Positions 15,156 through 24,462 are shown, numbered from the stretch's first letter. The stretch is DNA of 39,623 nucleotides from Paludibacteraceae bacterium (GCA_017430235.1 JAFRNH010000034.1:1-39623), one strand, 5' to 3'. Translations and numbers: made by a program. Notes: generated by a model not told the origin, from the letters alone.

Positions 15156-15896
15156 ATGTTTTCCATCCCTTTTCATAAGAATATCAAGAGCAAAAACAGA
15201 TGGAGCCGATTGCTTAGATGGACTCGTAATCTGTTTTTGTTCTTTTTGTTATCGTCCATTCTTTCGGTTTTGATAGCTCGTTTTTTGCCTGTTCGTTTCA
15301 CTACTTTGATGTTGATTCGTTCATGTCAGCAATGGTCAGGCGACAGAAGCTTAAAAATGGATTGTCAGTGGGTTCCTATCGACTCTATCTCTTCGCACAT
15401 GATACAGTCTGTTATTGCTTCTGAGGATAATCATTTTATGACTCATTGGGGATTCGACTTTGATGCTATCAAGAAAGCAAAGAAGATGAATAAAAAGGGA
15501 GGCAAAGTTTATGGAGCAAGTACCATTTCACAGCAGGTGGCAAAGAATGTGTTCCTATGGCCCAAACGATCTTGGGTGCGAAAGGGACTGGAAGCGTATT
15601 ATACTGTTTTGATTGAGATGATGTGGCCGAAGAAACGAATCATGGAGGTCTATTTGAACATCGTGGAACTGGGGGATGGAATTTATGGTGTTGAAGCGGC
15701 CAGTCGCTATTATTATAAGCATTCTTCGGCTAAATTGACGCGCAAAGAAGCGGCTATGTTGGCTGCGACACTCCCCAATCCGCTGGTTTATAATCCTCAA
15801 AAAAATAGCAAAAAAATATTATTGAAACGGGATAAAATTTCGCATTTATCAAAAAAAATGAAACAGACCCCATGGGGTTTGCATATTTCGGAATAA
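15156..15896 (+). CDS. mtgA: Monofunctional biosynthetic peptidoglycan transglycosylase
   Basis: GT51 glycosyltransferase that polymerises lipid II into glycan strands. 246 residues with one N-terminal membrane helix (about 25-45, NLFLFFLLSSILSVLIARFL). The catalytic segment SVIASEDNHFMTHWGFDFDA puts the general base at E90; GASTISQQVAKNVFLWP and RKGLEAYYTVLIEMMWPKKR, ILEVYLN-type (MEVYLNIVELGDGIYG) and EAAMLAATLPNP follow in order. No transpeptidase domain follows, so it is the monofunctional type. It starts 3 bases after the YhcH-family gene. Confidence 0.95.
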   Translation: MFSIPFHKNIKSKNRWSRLLRWTRNLFLFFLLSSILSVLIARFLPVRFTTLMLIRSCQQWSGDRSLKMDCQWVPIDSISSHMIQSVIASEDNHFMTHWGFDFDAIKKAKKMNKKGGKVYGASTISQQVAKNVFLWPKRSWVRKGLEAYYTVLIEMMWPKKRIMEVYLNIVELGDGIYGVEAASRYYYKHSSAKLTRKEAAMLAATLPNPLVYNPQKNSKKILLKRDKISHLSKKMKQTPWGLHISE

Positions 15897-15908
15897 TTTA
15901 TATATTTG
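15878..15908 (+). promoter_or_regulatory. Promoter of the GH5 gene
   Basis: TTTG (15878-15881), 19 bases, TATATTTG (15901-15908), then CATAAA: a perfect consensus promoter overlapping the end of mtgA, with an AT-rich discriminator and a ~45-base leader. Confidence 0.8.
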
Positions 15909-15958
15909 CATAAACATAGAATCTAAATTAGTGAGTTTAACTGAAAATAGGTAGTCTT

Positions 15959-17242
15959 ATGATAAAGAAGAAGTGGATATTTGCTTGTGCTGCGTTGGCA
16001 ATGATTATGTGCGGATGTTCTCAGAATAATCAGAAAGAGCAGAAGAAAAATGAAGCAGAGAACAAAGTTGAGACCAAACCTACTAAGCCATCTTCCCCTT
16101 TTGGTAAAGTCTCTCCGGATTCAAAAGAGGTTGAGATCTTATTACCATTAGAGTATCCCAAAGATTCTCCTGTTGCCAAGTGGGGCAAACTTCAGGTCTG
16201 TAAGGATAAGAATGGTTATCGTTGTTTGTGCGATGACAAAGGGAACCCTGTTCAGTTGAGAGGAATGAGTTCTCATGGTATGCAGTGGGCAGGTGTTGCA
16301 AACATTACGGAGGAAAACATTAAGTCTTTGGCTAAAGATTGGAATTGTAATGTTTTCCGATTGGCTTTTTATGTAGATGAGGAGGGAGGATATGCTTATA
16401 ATCCTACGCATCGTACGCGTCATTTGGAAAATGTTGTGAAATGGTGTGCGGAAAATGGTATGTATCTGTTGATTGACTGGCACGTCCATAGTCCGGGTAA
16501 TCCACAAAGTGCTCATTATCGTAAACACCCTTCGTGTGGTGTCGATTTGGCTGCTGATTTCTTTACTTATTGCGCACGTCGATTCCAATATCAGAAACAT
16601 GTGATATATGAATTGTGCAATGAGCCTAACTCTACTAAGGGTGAGGTGACATGGCAACGTCATATCAAGCCATATTGCGAAGATATGCTTAAGATCATCA
16701 GAGAGCATGATAAGAACGTGGTTTGTGTTTGTGGTACGCCAGAATGGAGTCAACGTCCTCAGGATGTGATTGGTCATGAACCTCAAGATGAGAATGGTAA
16801 GGTATATGATAATCTAATTTACTCTTTCCATTTCTATTCTGCTTCTCATAATGATGGTACTCCAACCGACTCTTTGTCTATCGCAGCAGGCATCAGAGGT
16901 CATGATTTCATGGCTCCTTTCAAAGGTGATTCTGCGAACGGTGTTCAGTGCATTTTGAAGGAATTGCCTATCTTTGTGACAGAGTTTGGTACAACGGATG
17001 CTAGTGGTTGGTATAACTTCTGTCCTGAGATGACGGATAAATGGTTGAAAATCTTTGATGGCGATAATGAAGCACACCAAGTCGTAAGCTGGTGCAACTG
17101 GAGTTACAGTGCAGAGGGTGGTGAGTGTGCCGCTTTGAAATGGAATGATGGTAAAATGTATCCGTTGGATCCTAACATACTGACTAAATCAGGTGCATAT
17201 ATCATTAAAAAATTGAAAGCAAAGAATAGATTGTCTTATTAA
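15959..17242 (+). CDS. Glycoside hydrolase family 5 lipoprotein (endoglucanase-like)
   Basis: A 427-residue lipoprotein: signal peptide with lipobox IMCGC (lipidated C20), a charged linker to about residue 70, then a GH5 catalytic domain. RGMSSHGMQW (101-110) is the start of strand 1 in subfamily GH5_2-like enzymes; WHVHSPG has the active-site histidine, E222 in CNEPNS is the acid/base and E342 in FVTEFGTTDASG the nucleophile. VVSWCNWSYSAEGGECAALK near the end is usual. Likely hydrolyses beta-1,4-linked glucan or a related glycan at the cell surface or in the periplasm; the substrate is inferred. It precedes another glycosidase-fold gene by 48 bases. Confidence 0.9.
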   Translation: MIKKKWIFACAALAMIMCGCSQNNQKEQKKNEAENKVETKPTKPSSPFGKVSPDSKEVEILLPLEYPKDSPVAKWGKLQVCKDKNGYRCLCDDKGNPVQLRGMSSHGMQWAGVANITEENIKSLAKDWNCNVFRLAFYVDEEGGYAYNPTHRTRHLENVVKWCAENGMYLLIDWHVHSPGNPQSAHYRKHPSCGVDLAADFFTYCARRFQYQKHVIYELCNEPNSTKGEVTWQRHIKPYCEDMLKIIREHDKNVVCVCGTPEWSQRPQDVIGHEPQDENGKVYDNLIYSFHFYSASHNDGTPTDSLSIAAGIRGHDFMAPFKGDSANGVQCILKELPIFVTEFGTTDASGWYNFCPEMTDKWLKIFDGDNEAHQVVSWCNWSYSAEGGECAALKWNDGKMYPLDPNILTKSGAYIIKKLKAKNRLSY

Positions 17243-17290
17243 AAGGATTCTGTTTGTTAACTGAAATAAGTGTAAAAACACAAATACTCG

Positions 17291-18793
17291 ATGAGAAGGT
17301 TTTATTGGCTGTTATTATTTTTGCTGGTCTCGACGCTTACTTATTCGCAAAAGAAAAGAGAAATGCGTGGCGTATGGATTGCAACTGTAGCTAATATTGA
17401 TTGGCCTTCGAGTCGGGATTCATCCTCTAGTTTCCAGAAGCAGGAATTAATCTTGCTTCTGGATTCTTTGTCTAAATGTGGCATCAATACCGTCATATTC
17501 CAGATTCGTCCGACTGCGGATGCGTTGTATCGTTCGGACATTGAACCATGGTCGGAATGGTTGACGGGTGAACAGGGAAAATCTCCTGATGATTCGTCAT
17601 TCGACCCATTGCAGGTGGTCGTGGAGGAGTCGCACAAGCGATGCATGGAGGTGCATGCTTGGATTAATCCGTATCGTGTGACAAACACGCCGAAATCTAA
17701 GTTGACGCCGAATCATATTTATTACAAGAAACCCTATCTTTTCAAACAATATGGTGATAAGATTTTCTTTGATCCAGGACAGGATGAGACGGCAGACTAT
17801 CTGTTGAAAGTGTTGAAAGACATCCTTGTCAGATACGATATTGATGCTTTCCATCTGGATGATTATTTCTATCCTTATCCTGTGGGTGGAAAGGATTTCC
17901 CCGATGAAGAGACTTTCAAAAAGAATCCAAATGGATTTACCAACAAGGCAGATTGGCGACGAGACAATGTGAATCGTATTGTTATGCGTATACAACAGAT
18001 GGTGAAGGAGGAGAAGTCTTGGGTTCAGTTTGGTGTCAGCCCGTTCGGCGTATGGCGTAACAAGGCAAAAGACGAAAAAGGTTCAGATACGAAGGCGGGC
18101 GTTACCAATTATGATGATTTATATGCAGATGTCTTGTTATGGGCAGAAAAGGGGTGGATTGACTATATCGCACCGCAACTTTATTGGGAGATAGGGAAGA
18201 GTGTTGCCGATTATGCAATATTAGCTCCATGGTGGAGAGCAAATGTACCTGCTTCCTGTCAGCTTTATTTCGGATTGTATGCATCAGGTTTGGAAGTGAA
18301 CAAGCCTAAGGCATGGAAGACTCCGAATGAGTTGGTACGTCAAATGAAGTTTAATCAAGAGTGTGTGGACATAGAAGGTCTGTTATTTTATAGTACGCAC
18401 TACTTGTTACGTAATCCACAAGGTTTGTTGGATAGTCTGAAAACACAATATTATGCTTATCCTGCGCTTCCGTTGGAGATGAAAACGTCGGCTGAAGCCC
18501 ATTTCCCGTTAAATTTGCGATTGGAAGAAGATTCTGTTCTTCGATGGGATCCTGTGGTGGCAGAAGGTGGTGAGTCGGTCTCTTATTACGTGGTTTATGC
18601 ATTCCCCGATTCCTCTAACTGTGATTTCGATGATCCGAAGAATATAATAACGAAGACAACGGAAACAGCGATTGATTTGAAAAAGATACCAGGTTGGAAG
18701 AAATCTGTTATGTATAATCTGACGGTCACATCAGTGAATCGTTTCCGAAAAGAGAGCGACCCCTATGAGTTTGTCTTGTATGTAGGAAAATAA
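17291..18793 (+). CDS. Secreted GHL10-type glycoside hydrolase-like protein (DUF187)
   Basis: 500 residues with a signal peptide (about 1-19, ending LTYSQ). The GHL10 (YngK-type, TIM-barrel) domain begins REMRGVWIATVANIDWPSS and continues INTVIFQIRPTADALYRSDI, EVHAWINPYRV, DAFHLDDYFYPYP and WIDYIAPQLYWEIG. The C-terminal ~100 residues form a fibronectin-like beta region (YVVYAFPDSSNC, YNLTVTSVNRFRKES). Family members are thought to cleave glycans, perhaps peptidoglycan-linked; activity is unproven. With no promoter or terminator between them it probably shares a transcript with the GH5 gene. Confidence 0.87.
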   Translation: MRRFYWLLLFLLVSTLTYSQKKREMRGVWIATVANIDWPSSRDSSSSFQKQELILLLDSLSKCGINTVIFQIRPTADALYRSDIEPWSEWLTGEQGKSPDDSSFDPLQVVVEESHKRCMEVHAWINPYRVTNTPKSKLTPNHIYYKKPYLFKQYGDKIFFDPGQDETADYLLKVLKDILVRYDIDAFHLDDYFYPYPVGGKDFPDEETFKKNPNGFTNKADWRRDNVNRIVMRIQQMVKEEKSWVQFGVSPFGVWRNKAKDEKGSDTKAGVTNYDDLYADVLLWAEKGWIDYIAPQLYWEIGKSVADYAILAPWWRANVPASCQLYFGLYASGLEVNKPKAWKTPNELVRQMKFNQECVDIEGLLFYSTHYLLRNPQGLLDSLKTQYYAYPALPLEMKTSAEAHFPLNLRLEEDSVLRWDPVVAEGGESVSYYVVYAFPDSSNCDFDDPKNIITKTTETAIDLKKIPGWKKSVMYNLTVTSVNRFRKESDPYEFVLYVGK

Positions 18794-18856
18794 AAATACT
18801 GCCGTTTTATTGGTTCTACATTTGGTTTGTTGCATTCCCAACGTGCGGCAGTATTT
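18794..18856. terminator. Possible terminator between convergent genes
   Basis: AAATACTGCCG (18794-18804) pairs with CGGCAGTATTT (18846-18856) across a 41-base loop, between the GHL10-like gene and kdsA, which point towards each other. The large loop makes this less certain. Confidence 0.45.
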
Positions 18857-18895
18857 ATGTCTATTCAGTAATATCCCTTGTGTGAGATGTGGCTT

Positions 18896-19711
18896 TTATT
18901 CCATTATTGCCTGTCTGATACGTATTAACTTCTTCAGCAATCCATCCAATTGATCCAAACGAAGCATGTTGGCTCCATCTGATTTTGCATTGGCAGGATC
19001 GAAATGCGTCTCGATGAAGAGTCCATCCGCACCAGCTGCAATTCCTGCTTTGGCAATCGTTTCAATCATTTCAGGATCACCTCCTGTAACGCCAGATAGT
19101 TGATTAGGTTGTTGTAACGAATGAGTGCAGTCTAACACCACCGGGCAATCAATCTTCTGCATTGTAGGTATGCTACGGAAATCCACAATCAAATCTTGGT
19201 AACCAAACGAAGTGCCTCGCTCGGTTAGAATCAGACGGTTGTTACCACAGTTGCGTACTTTCTGAGCTGCGAATCCCATGGCTGCAGCCGATAAGAACTG
19301 TCCTTTCTTGATGTTGATTGTCTTACCTGTTTTTGCGGCAGCTACCAAAAGATCAGTTTGTCTACAAAGAAAAGCTGGAATTTGTAATACATCCACATAT
19401 TCAGCAGCAAGTTCTGCCTCTTCTGGTCCGTGAATGTCGGTGACAACAGGGATATTGAATGTGTCACTTATCTTTTGTAGTATTTTTAACGCCTTCAGAT
19501 CACCGATTCCAGTAAAGGAGTCGATTTTCGAACGATTAGCTTTCCTGTATGATCCTTTGAAAATATAAGGAATTTTATATTTGTCGGAAAGAGCTACGAT
19601 ATGCTCTGCAATCTGAAATGCCATTTCTTCACCTTCGATGACACAAGGTCCAGCCATTAAGAAGAAATTGTTCGAATCCGTATACTTTAGTTTTGAAATG
19701 TTCAAGTCCAT
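18896..19711 (-). CDS. kdsA: 3-deoxy-8-phosphooctulonate synthase
   Basis: Makes KDO-8-phosphate from phosphoenolpyruvate and arabinose-5-phosphate for lipopolysaccharide inner core. 271 residues; FFLMAGPCVIEGEEMAFQIA at the start, FKGSYRKANRSKIDSFTGIG for substrate binding, PVVTDIHGPEEAELAAEYVD, LQIPAFLCRQTDLLVAAAKT, and VVLDCTHSLQQPNQLSGVTG. N- and C-termini look complete. It lies 17 bases after menA on the same strand and is probably co-transcribed with it. Confidence 0.96.
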   Translation of the reverse strand: MDLNISKLKYTDSNNFFLMAGPCVIEGEEMAFQIAEHIVALSDKYKIPYIFKGSYRKANRSKIDSFTGIGDLKALKILQKISDTFNIPVVTDIHGPEEAELAAEYVDVLQIPAFLCRQTDLLVAAAKTGKTINIKKGQFLSAAAMGFAAQKVRNCGNNRLILTERGTSFGYQDLIVDFRSIPTMQKIDCPVVLDCTHSLQQPNQLSGVTGGDPEMIETIAKAGIAAGADGLFIETHFDPANAKSDGANMLRLDQLDGLLKKLIRIRQAIME

Positions 19712-19728
19712 ACTATTTTAATTTATAA

Positions 19729-20697
19729 TTATCTGATACATAATACGATGGTAAGCAATATGGCGAATATAATCATATTGCGTGAAGTTTCACCAATCAA
19801 TGCGTTGAGCGCTTTCCCTACACGTATCTCGCATATCTTTCTCCAAGTAAGGAAATGAGGAATGAGATAGATGCATACAAGGGTTGGGAATGCAATGACT
19901 TTTAGAATAGTGATGAGGAAACTCTCCTTATCCAACCAAGAGCTCAAAATATGAGGAATCACTGCGTAAGAGAAGGTGAAGATATATTTCACAACGAAAG
20001 CAATGGCGAGTACCCCCATAAAGAGATAGAGGAATCTGCCGAATTTTTCTCCATGGAGAACGATGGATGTCCGTTTTCCTGATTTTTCATCCTGCTCACG
20101 GTCGCGGTAGTTGTTGAGTACGAGCAAAGCATTGATGACCAATCCTGTGGCGATACCACAAAAGGTGATGGTGTTATCCCATGCTAGAATTTGTACATAG
20201 GCGGTAAAACCAACAGCGATTACACCGAAAAAGAGAATTACTGCCAAATCGCCCAGACCATTGTAGGCGAGAGGGAAGGGACCGGAGGTGTACAAATAGG
20301 CGAAAATCACACAAAAGATACCCACAAGAATCATTTGCCAACCACCGTAAAAGATCAGTACGGAACCAAAGAGACATCCGATTATAATATCGATGATGAT
20401 TCCTTTTTTCATGCAGTCGGGTGTGATCCATCCCTGTGCGGTGGCACGAGGAGGTCCGAGACGATCATCGCCGTCGCTTCCTTTCTTGAAATCGTAGAGA
20501 TCGTTGATGAGATTGGCGGCAATCTGCATTGTGACGGCAAAAATCAGGCAACAAAGGGCCGCAATAGGTTTGAAAGAATGATGGTTGAAGGCGATGGCAG
20601 AGCCTACGATGACGGGTGCGATGGCAGCAGCCCATGTCTTAGGTCTAGAGGCTAAAACCCATGCCTTGAGAGAGTTTTGCTTGACATGTTCTTCCAT
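19729..20697 (-). CDS. menA: 1,4-dihydroxy-2-naphthoate polyprenyltransferase
   Basis: Membrane enzyme attaching the isoprenoid chain in menaquinone synthesis. From the ATG at 20697 the protein has 322 residues: MEEHVKQNSLKAWVLASRPK then ~8-9 membrane helices. The UbiA-type Asp motifs are NLINDLYDFKKGSDGDDRLG and NNYRDREQDEKSGKRTSIV. A GTG at 20706 three codons upstream would overlap the stop of the lipoprotein gene and is an alternative start. Follows that small gene directly. Confidence 0.94.
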   Translation of the reverse strand: MEEHVKQNSLKAWVLASRPKTWAAAIAPVIVGSAIAFNHHSFKPIAALCCLIFAVTMQIAANLINDLYDFKKGSDGDDRLGPPRATAQGWITPDCMKKGIIIDIIIGCLFGSVLIFYGGWQMILVGIFCVIFAYLYTSGPFPLAYNGLGDLAVILFFGVIAVGFTAYVQILAWDNTITFCGIATGLVINALLVLNNYRDREQDEKSGKRTSIVLHGEKFGRFLYLFMGVLAIAFVVKYIFTFSYAVIPHILSSWLDKESFLITILKVIAFPTLVCIYLIPHFLTWRKICEIRVGKALNALIGETSRNMIIFAILLTIVLCIR

Positions 20698-20702
20698 AAC
20701 AA

Positions 20703-20825
20703 TCACATGTTTTCAATCACAACCGGTTCTGTAGTTTCTTCGTCTTCCGCTTTATCGCAACTTGTTGCAAGAAAAGAGAGAGCAAGAAGAATAAGGCTTA
20801 CTAAATATGTGAATTTGTTTTTCAT
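20703..20825 (-). CDS. Small lipoprotein, 40 residues
   Basis: A short complete gene: MKNKFTYLVSLILLALSFLA followed by the lipobox TSC and a short acidic tail (DKAEDEETTEPVVIENM). The signal peptide with a cysteine at about residue 23 is clear, leaving a lipidated peptide of only ~18 residues. It ends 5 bases before the menA ATG (or overlaps the alternative GTG), so the two are probably coupled. Function unknown; very short lipoproteins are easily missed by gene finders. Confidence 0.75.
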   Translation of the reverse strand: MKNKFTYLVSLILLALSFLATSCDKAEDEETTEPVVIENM

Positions 20826-20850
20826 ACTGTAATAATTTTTAATTCTGATG

Positions 20851-20858
20851 CAAATATA
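20851..20858 (-). promoter_or_regulatory. -7 box for the lipoprotein-menA-kdsA group
   Basis: Minus strand TATATTTG then CATCAG, 25 bases before the lipoprotein ATG. Matches TAnnTTTG; no clear -33 box. Confidence 0.5.
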
Positions 20859-21017
20859 GAAAAATTAATAAATATCTTTGTGGAGAATTATCAACAAGAA
20901 GGGCTCATTTCGTCTTTTCTGCGAGTTCGTCTATGTTGTTATAAAAATAAGGAAATAATAAATTGAAAAGGAGGATTTTCAAGACCCTCTGTCTAACACA
21001 ACAAATAATTGAAAGAT

Positions 21018-21530
21018 ATGAAGAAGATTATTTATGCAGTTGCTGTATCGGCTTTGCTCATCGTGACATCATGTGGAAAGAGAAGTGACGATGCTTATAC
21101 AACGTATAAGGGAGAGTATCAAAGTTTGAAATTCACAGTGGAGTATCCTAAGACGTGGAATTTGGAGCACAATCCGAATAAACCGTTCTGTCTGTTCGAG
21201 GCAGTGTCGATTACTCCGTATTCAGAGGATTCCTTGTATCAGTGTGTAGAGATGTCTACAAGAGTACAACAAGGAATGACGTTGGATTCATTTGTCAATG
21301 AGCGAATTGATTTCTTTTCTCAGTTTGAGGGATTCAAATTGTTAGAAAAGAAGGTAGATGGCAACGAGTCATATTTTAGGTATGAAATTGCCGATGAGAA
21401 ATCGTCGATGGGTACGTTGATGCGAATAGTGGCACGTGACGATCGATTCTATGGAATTGATTGCTCATATATGAATGAATCGCAGAAAGATACGGTGGAT
21501 TACATGATAAAGTCATTAAAGTTTGATTGA
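21018..21530 (+). CDS. Lipoprotein of unknown function
   Basis: From the ATG at 21018 the protein has 170 residues: signal peptide MKKIIYAVAVSALLIVTSC with lipobox VTSC, then a single soluble domain. SLKFTVEYPKTWNLEHNPNK and YDRFYGIDCSYMNESQKDTV-like strands, ending DYMIKSLKFD, resemble the PsbP/DUF1795 fold (a 'KFTVEYPKTW' beginning and a membrane-lipid-side domain ending with a helix). The fold is inferred from pattern only. A TTG three codons upstream is an unlikely start. It precedes thrS but thrS has its own promoter. Confidence 0.75.
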   Translation: MKKIIYAVAVSALLIVTSCGKRSDDAYTTYKGEYQSLKFTVEYPKTWNLEHNPNKPFCLFEAVSITPYSEDSLYQCVEMSTRVQQGMTLDSFVNERIDFFSQFEGFKLLEKKVDGNESYFRYEIADEKSSMGTLMRIVARDDRFYGIDCSYMNESQKDTVDYMIKSLKFD

Positions 21531-21558
21531 TTTGGGTGTTTTTATTTTATAGAAGACC

Positions 21559-21590
21559 TTTCGAAAATTCAATCAAAAGTTATAACTTTG
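21559..21590 (+). promoter_or_regulatory. thrS promoter
   Basis: TTTC, 20 bases, TAACTTTG, then CGTGTT. It gives a ~56-nt leader before the thrS ATG at 21653, too short for a T-box or a long operator. Confidence 0.7.
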
Positions 21591-21652
21591 CGTGTTTTTA
21601 ATAATTTAACGAAGGATGGCGTTTGTGGGCTGTCCGTAAAAGAAGTATAATT

Positions 21653-23605
21653 ATGATAAAGGTGACATTCCCTGATGGTTCTGTTCGTGAATATGAGAAT
21701 GGAACGACAGGTATGCAGATTGCAGAGAGTATCAGCAGTCGTTTGGCTCAAGAGGTATTATCTATTGGTGTAAATGGAGAGATTCGTGATTTGAATCGTC
21801 CTATTAATGAAGACTGTTCCGTAAAACTTTTCAAGTTCGAAGATGAGGAAGGAAAGCATACTTTCTGGCATACGTCTGCGCACTTGATGGCGCAAGCCAT
21901 ACAAATGTTGTATCCTAATGCGAAGTTTGGTATCGGACCAGCCATTGAGAATGGTTTCTATTATGATATCGATTTTGGTGAGGAGGTCTTGAAAGAGGCT
22001 GATTTCGCTGCTATCGAGAAGAAGATGATGGAAATCGTTGCTACCAAGCAGACACTGACACGTGTGGACATTAGCAAGGCAGATGCTTTGAAGATGTTTG
22101 GCGATAGAGGAGAGGTTTACAAGACGGAGTTGATCAGTGAGTTGGAAGATGGTAAGATTACTTTATATGAGCAAGGTTCGTTTACAGATTTGTGTCGTGG
22201 ACCGCACTTGCCTGATGTGTCACCTATTAAGGCTGTCAAGATTACATCTTTGGCAGGAGCATATTGGAGAGGCGATGAGAAACGTAAGCAATTGACACGT
22301 TTGTACGCCATCACATTCCCTAAGAAGAAACAATTAGATGAATATTTAGCATTATTAGAAGAGGCTAAGAAACGTGACCACCGTAAGATTGGTAAGGAAC
22401 TTGGTTTGTTCATGTTTACGGATATGGTGGGCAAGGGATTGCCAATGTGGTTGCCAAAGGGAACTGCGCTTCGTCTTCGTTTGGAGGACTTCTTGAAACG
22501 CATTCAAAAGAAATTTGGTTACCAACAGGTAATGACCCCTCATATTGGAAATAAAGAGTTGTATGTGACATCAGGTCACTGGGATCACTATGGAGAAGAC
22601 AGTTTCCGTCCTATCACAACACCAGAAGAGGGAGAGGTTTATTTGTTGAAACCAATGAATTGTCCTCACCACTGTATGATATACAAATGGCAACCACGTT
22701 CTTATCGTGATCTTCCTTTGCGTTTGGCAGAGTTTGGTACGGTGTATCGTTATGAGCAGAGCGGTGAGTTGCACGGATTGACACGTGTGCGTTCGTTCAC
22801 ACAAGACGATGCTCATATCTATTGTCGTCCAGATCAGGTGAAAGATGAGTTCATCCGTGTGATGGACATCATTTCCATCATCTTTAAAGCTTTGAATTTT
22901 GATAATTTCGAAGCACAGATTTCACTTCGTGATCCAAATAATAAAACTAAGTATGTAGGTACCGATGAAAACTGGGCAAAGGCAGAGGCAGCTATTGTAG
23001 AGGCTTGCAAGGAGAAGAACATGCCAGCAAAAGTTGAGTATGGCGAGGCTGCTTTTTATGGTCCTAAGTTGGACTTCATGGTTAAGGATGCGATAGGTCG
23101 TAGATGGCAGTTGGGTACGATTCAGGTGGATTACAACTTGCCAGAGCGCTTTGGATTGGAATATGTAGGAGAGGATAATCAGAAACATAGACCAGTCATG
23201 ATTCACCGTGCACCATTTGGTTCTATGGAGCGTTTCGTTGCAGTGTTGATTGAGCATACAGGAGGTAAATTCCCATTGTGGTTGACACCAGACCAAGTTG
23301 TTGTATTGCCAATCAGTGAGAAGTACAATGAATATGCACAGAAGGTGGTTGACTTTTTGGATGAGAGAGATATCCGTGCTATTATGGATGATCGTAACGA
23401 GAAGATCGGACGTAAGATCCGTGATAATGAAGTGAAGAGAATTCCATACATGCTCATCGTTGGAGAAAAAGAGGCTGAAAATGGCGAAGTGTCAGTCAGA
23501 AAACAAGGAGAGGGCGATATGGGCTCCCTCAAGTTGGAAGAGTTCGCTGTTAAGTTGAATGATGAGGTAGAATCAATGATGAACAGTTGGCAGAATAATA
23601 AGTAA
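21653..23605 (+). CDS. thrS: Threonine-tRNA ligase
   Basis: Charges tRNA-Thr. From the ATG at 21653 it has 650 residues and starts [17 protein letters not shown], the TGS domain; the frame is open further upstream to a TTG, but those ten codons are not family-like. [15 protein letters not shown] is the editing-domain zinc/water motif, LCRGPHLP the second editing motif, [11 protein letters not shown] the catalytic-core zinc ligand, and [16 protein letters not shown] and [20 protein letters not shown] lead into the anticodon-binding domain. All domains are present. Ends in a strong terminator before infC. Confidence 0.97.
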   Translation: MIKVTFPDGSVREYENGTTGMQIAESISSRLAQEVLSIGVNGEIRDLNRPINEDCSVKLFKFEDEEGKHTFWHTSAHLMAQAIQMLYPNAKFGIGPAIENGFYYDIDFGEEVLKEADFAAIEKKMMEIVATKQTLTRVDISKADALKMFGDRGEVYKTELISELEDGKITLYEQGSFTDLCRGPHLPDVSPIKAVKITSLAGAYWRGDEKRKQLTRLYAITFPKKKQLDEYLALLEEAKKRDHRKIGKELGLFMFTDMVGKGLPMWLPKGTALRLRLEDFLKRIQKKFGYQQVMTPHIGNKELYVTSGHWDHYGEDSFRPITTPEEGEVYLLKPMNCPHHCMIYKWQPRSYRDLPLRLAEFGTVYRYEQSGELHGLTRVRSFTQDDAHIYCRPDQVKDEFIRVMDIISIIFKALNFDNFEAQISLRDPNNKTKYVGTDENWAKAEAAIVEACKEKNMPAKVEYGEAAFYGPKLDFMVKDAIGRRWQLGTIQVDYNLPERFGLEYVGEDNQKHRPVMIHRAPFGSMERFVAVLIEHTGGKFPLWLTPDQVVVLPISEKYNEYAQKVVDFLDERDIRAIMDDRNEKIGRKIRDNEVKRIPYMLIVGEKEAENGEVSVRKQGEGDMGSLKLEEFAVKLNDEVESMMNSWQNNK

Positions 23606-23640
23606 AAGAAAAATTAAGAACGTATAGTTTCTCTGTTAAA

Positions 23641-23673
23641 AAAATCGAAGGCTGCACACCTTCGATTTTTTTT
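23641..23673 (+). terminator. thrS terminator
   Basis: AAAATCGAAGG (23641-23651) pairs with CCTTCGATTTT (23659-23669), then T residues. It separates thrS from infC. Confidence 0.88.
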
Positions 23674-23759
23674 GCTTGATAAAGGTGCGCTGAGAACAAA
23701 AAATATGAGACACAACAGAAAAAATAGTTTGAAAAAATACATAATATCATAAAATTTAC

Positions 23760-23767
23760 TAAATTTG
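23760..23767 (+). promoter_or_regulatory. infC-rpmI-rplT promoter (-7 box), GC-rich discriminator
   Basis: TAAATTTG followed by CACCCG, exactly as at tRNA-Tyr. The only upstream TTTG (23728-23731) is 28 bases away, so no good -33 box is seen. The leader would be ~90 nt and contains AAGGAGGG at 23785-23792 besides the real ribosome binding site. Confidence 0.6.
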
Positions 23768-23853
23768 CACCCGATTTGCTAGAAAAGGAGGGTGGAGAAA
23801 AGACCTTATTTCGAGTGAATTAGAATGATATTCAGTAAGTTTAACTAAAGTTA

Positions 23854-23858
23854 GGAGG
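23854..23858 (+). promoter_or_regulatory. Strong Shine-Dalgarno of infC
   Basis: GGAGG, 5 bases before ATT (23864) and 8 before ATC (23867). An in-frame TAG at 23852-23854 shows that translation must begin after this point. Strong Shine-Dalgarno sequences are rare in Bacteroidota. Confidence 0.8.
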
Positions 23859-23863
23859 ATTTA

Positions 23864-24430
23864 ATTATCGCAACAAAACCATTTGTTAAGAAACCCGAGA
23901 CAAAGGGTAGTACTAACACAAGAGAGACGCATCGCATTAACGATCGCATTCGAGAGAAAGAGGTTCGTTTGGTCGGTGATAATGTGGAACAAGGAGTATA
24001 TCCCATTGAAGAAGCTCTTCGCATAGCCGATGAGTTGGAGATGGATTTGATAGAAATATCTCCGAATGCAGTTCCTCCAGTATGTAGGGTTGCTGATTAT
24101 CAGAAGTTCCTTTATCAATTAAAGAAAAAGGAGAAAGAGAATAAGGCAAAGCAAGCCAAGGTCGTTGTGAAGGAGATTCGTTTCGGACCTCAGACAGACG
24201 AGCATGATTACAATTTCAAGTTGAAGCATGCGATTGGATTCTTGCAAGAAGGTGCTAAGTTGAAAGCATACGTGTTCTTCAAAGGAAGATCCATTTTATT
24301 CAAAGAGCAAGGAGAGGTTTTATTGCTTCGTTTTGCGAATGATTTGGAAGAGTATGCAAAGGTAGACCAATTGCCGTTGTTGGAAGGTAAGAGAATGATC
24401 ATTCAATTATCGCCAAAGAAGAAGAAATGA
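23864..24430 (+). CDS. infC: Translation initiation factor IF-3 (non-AUG start)
   Basis: IF-3 keeps 30S subunits free and checks start-codon choice. Family motifs: [100 protein letters not shown]. The N-terminal region ([20 protein letters not shown]) is open upstream only to an in-frame TAG at 23852, and contains no ATG, GTG or TTG in frame until a TTG at 23969, well inside the conserved N-domain. Translation therefore starts at ATT (23864) or ATC (23867), just behind the GGAGG. This recalls E. coli infC, whose AUU start lets IF-3 repress its own translation. Length 188-189 residues. First gene of infC-rpmI-rplT. Confidence 0.93.
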   Translation: MIATKPFVKKPETKGSTNTRETHRINDRIREKEVRLVGDNVEQGVYPIEEALRIADELEMDLIEISPNAVPPVCRVADYQKFLYQLKKKEKENKAKQAKVVVKEIRFGPQTDEHDYNFKLKHAIGFLQEGAKLKAYVFFKGRSILFKEQGEVLLLRFANDLEEYAKVDQLPLLEGKRMIIQLSPKKKK

Positions 24431-24462
24431 TATTTTCATATAATTAAAAATTTTAAGTAAAA

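Noticed and set aside
21591-21652. T-box or tRNA-like operator in front of thrS
   Set aside because: The leader is only about 56 nt and has no T-box sequence or long stem.
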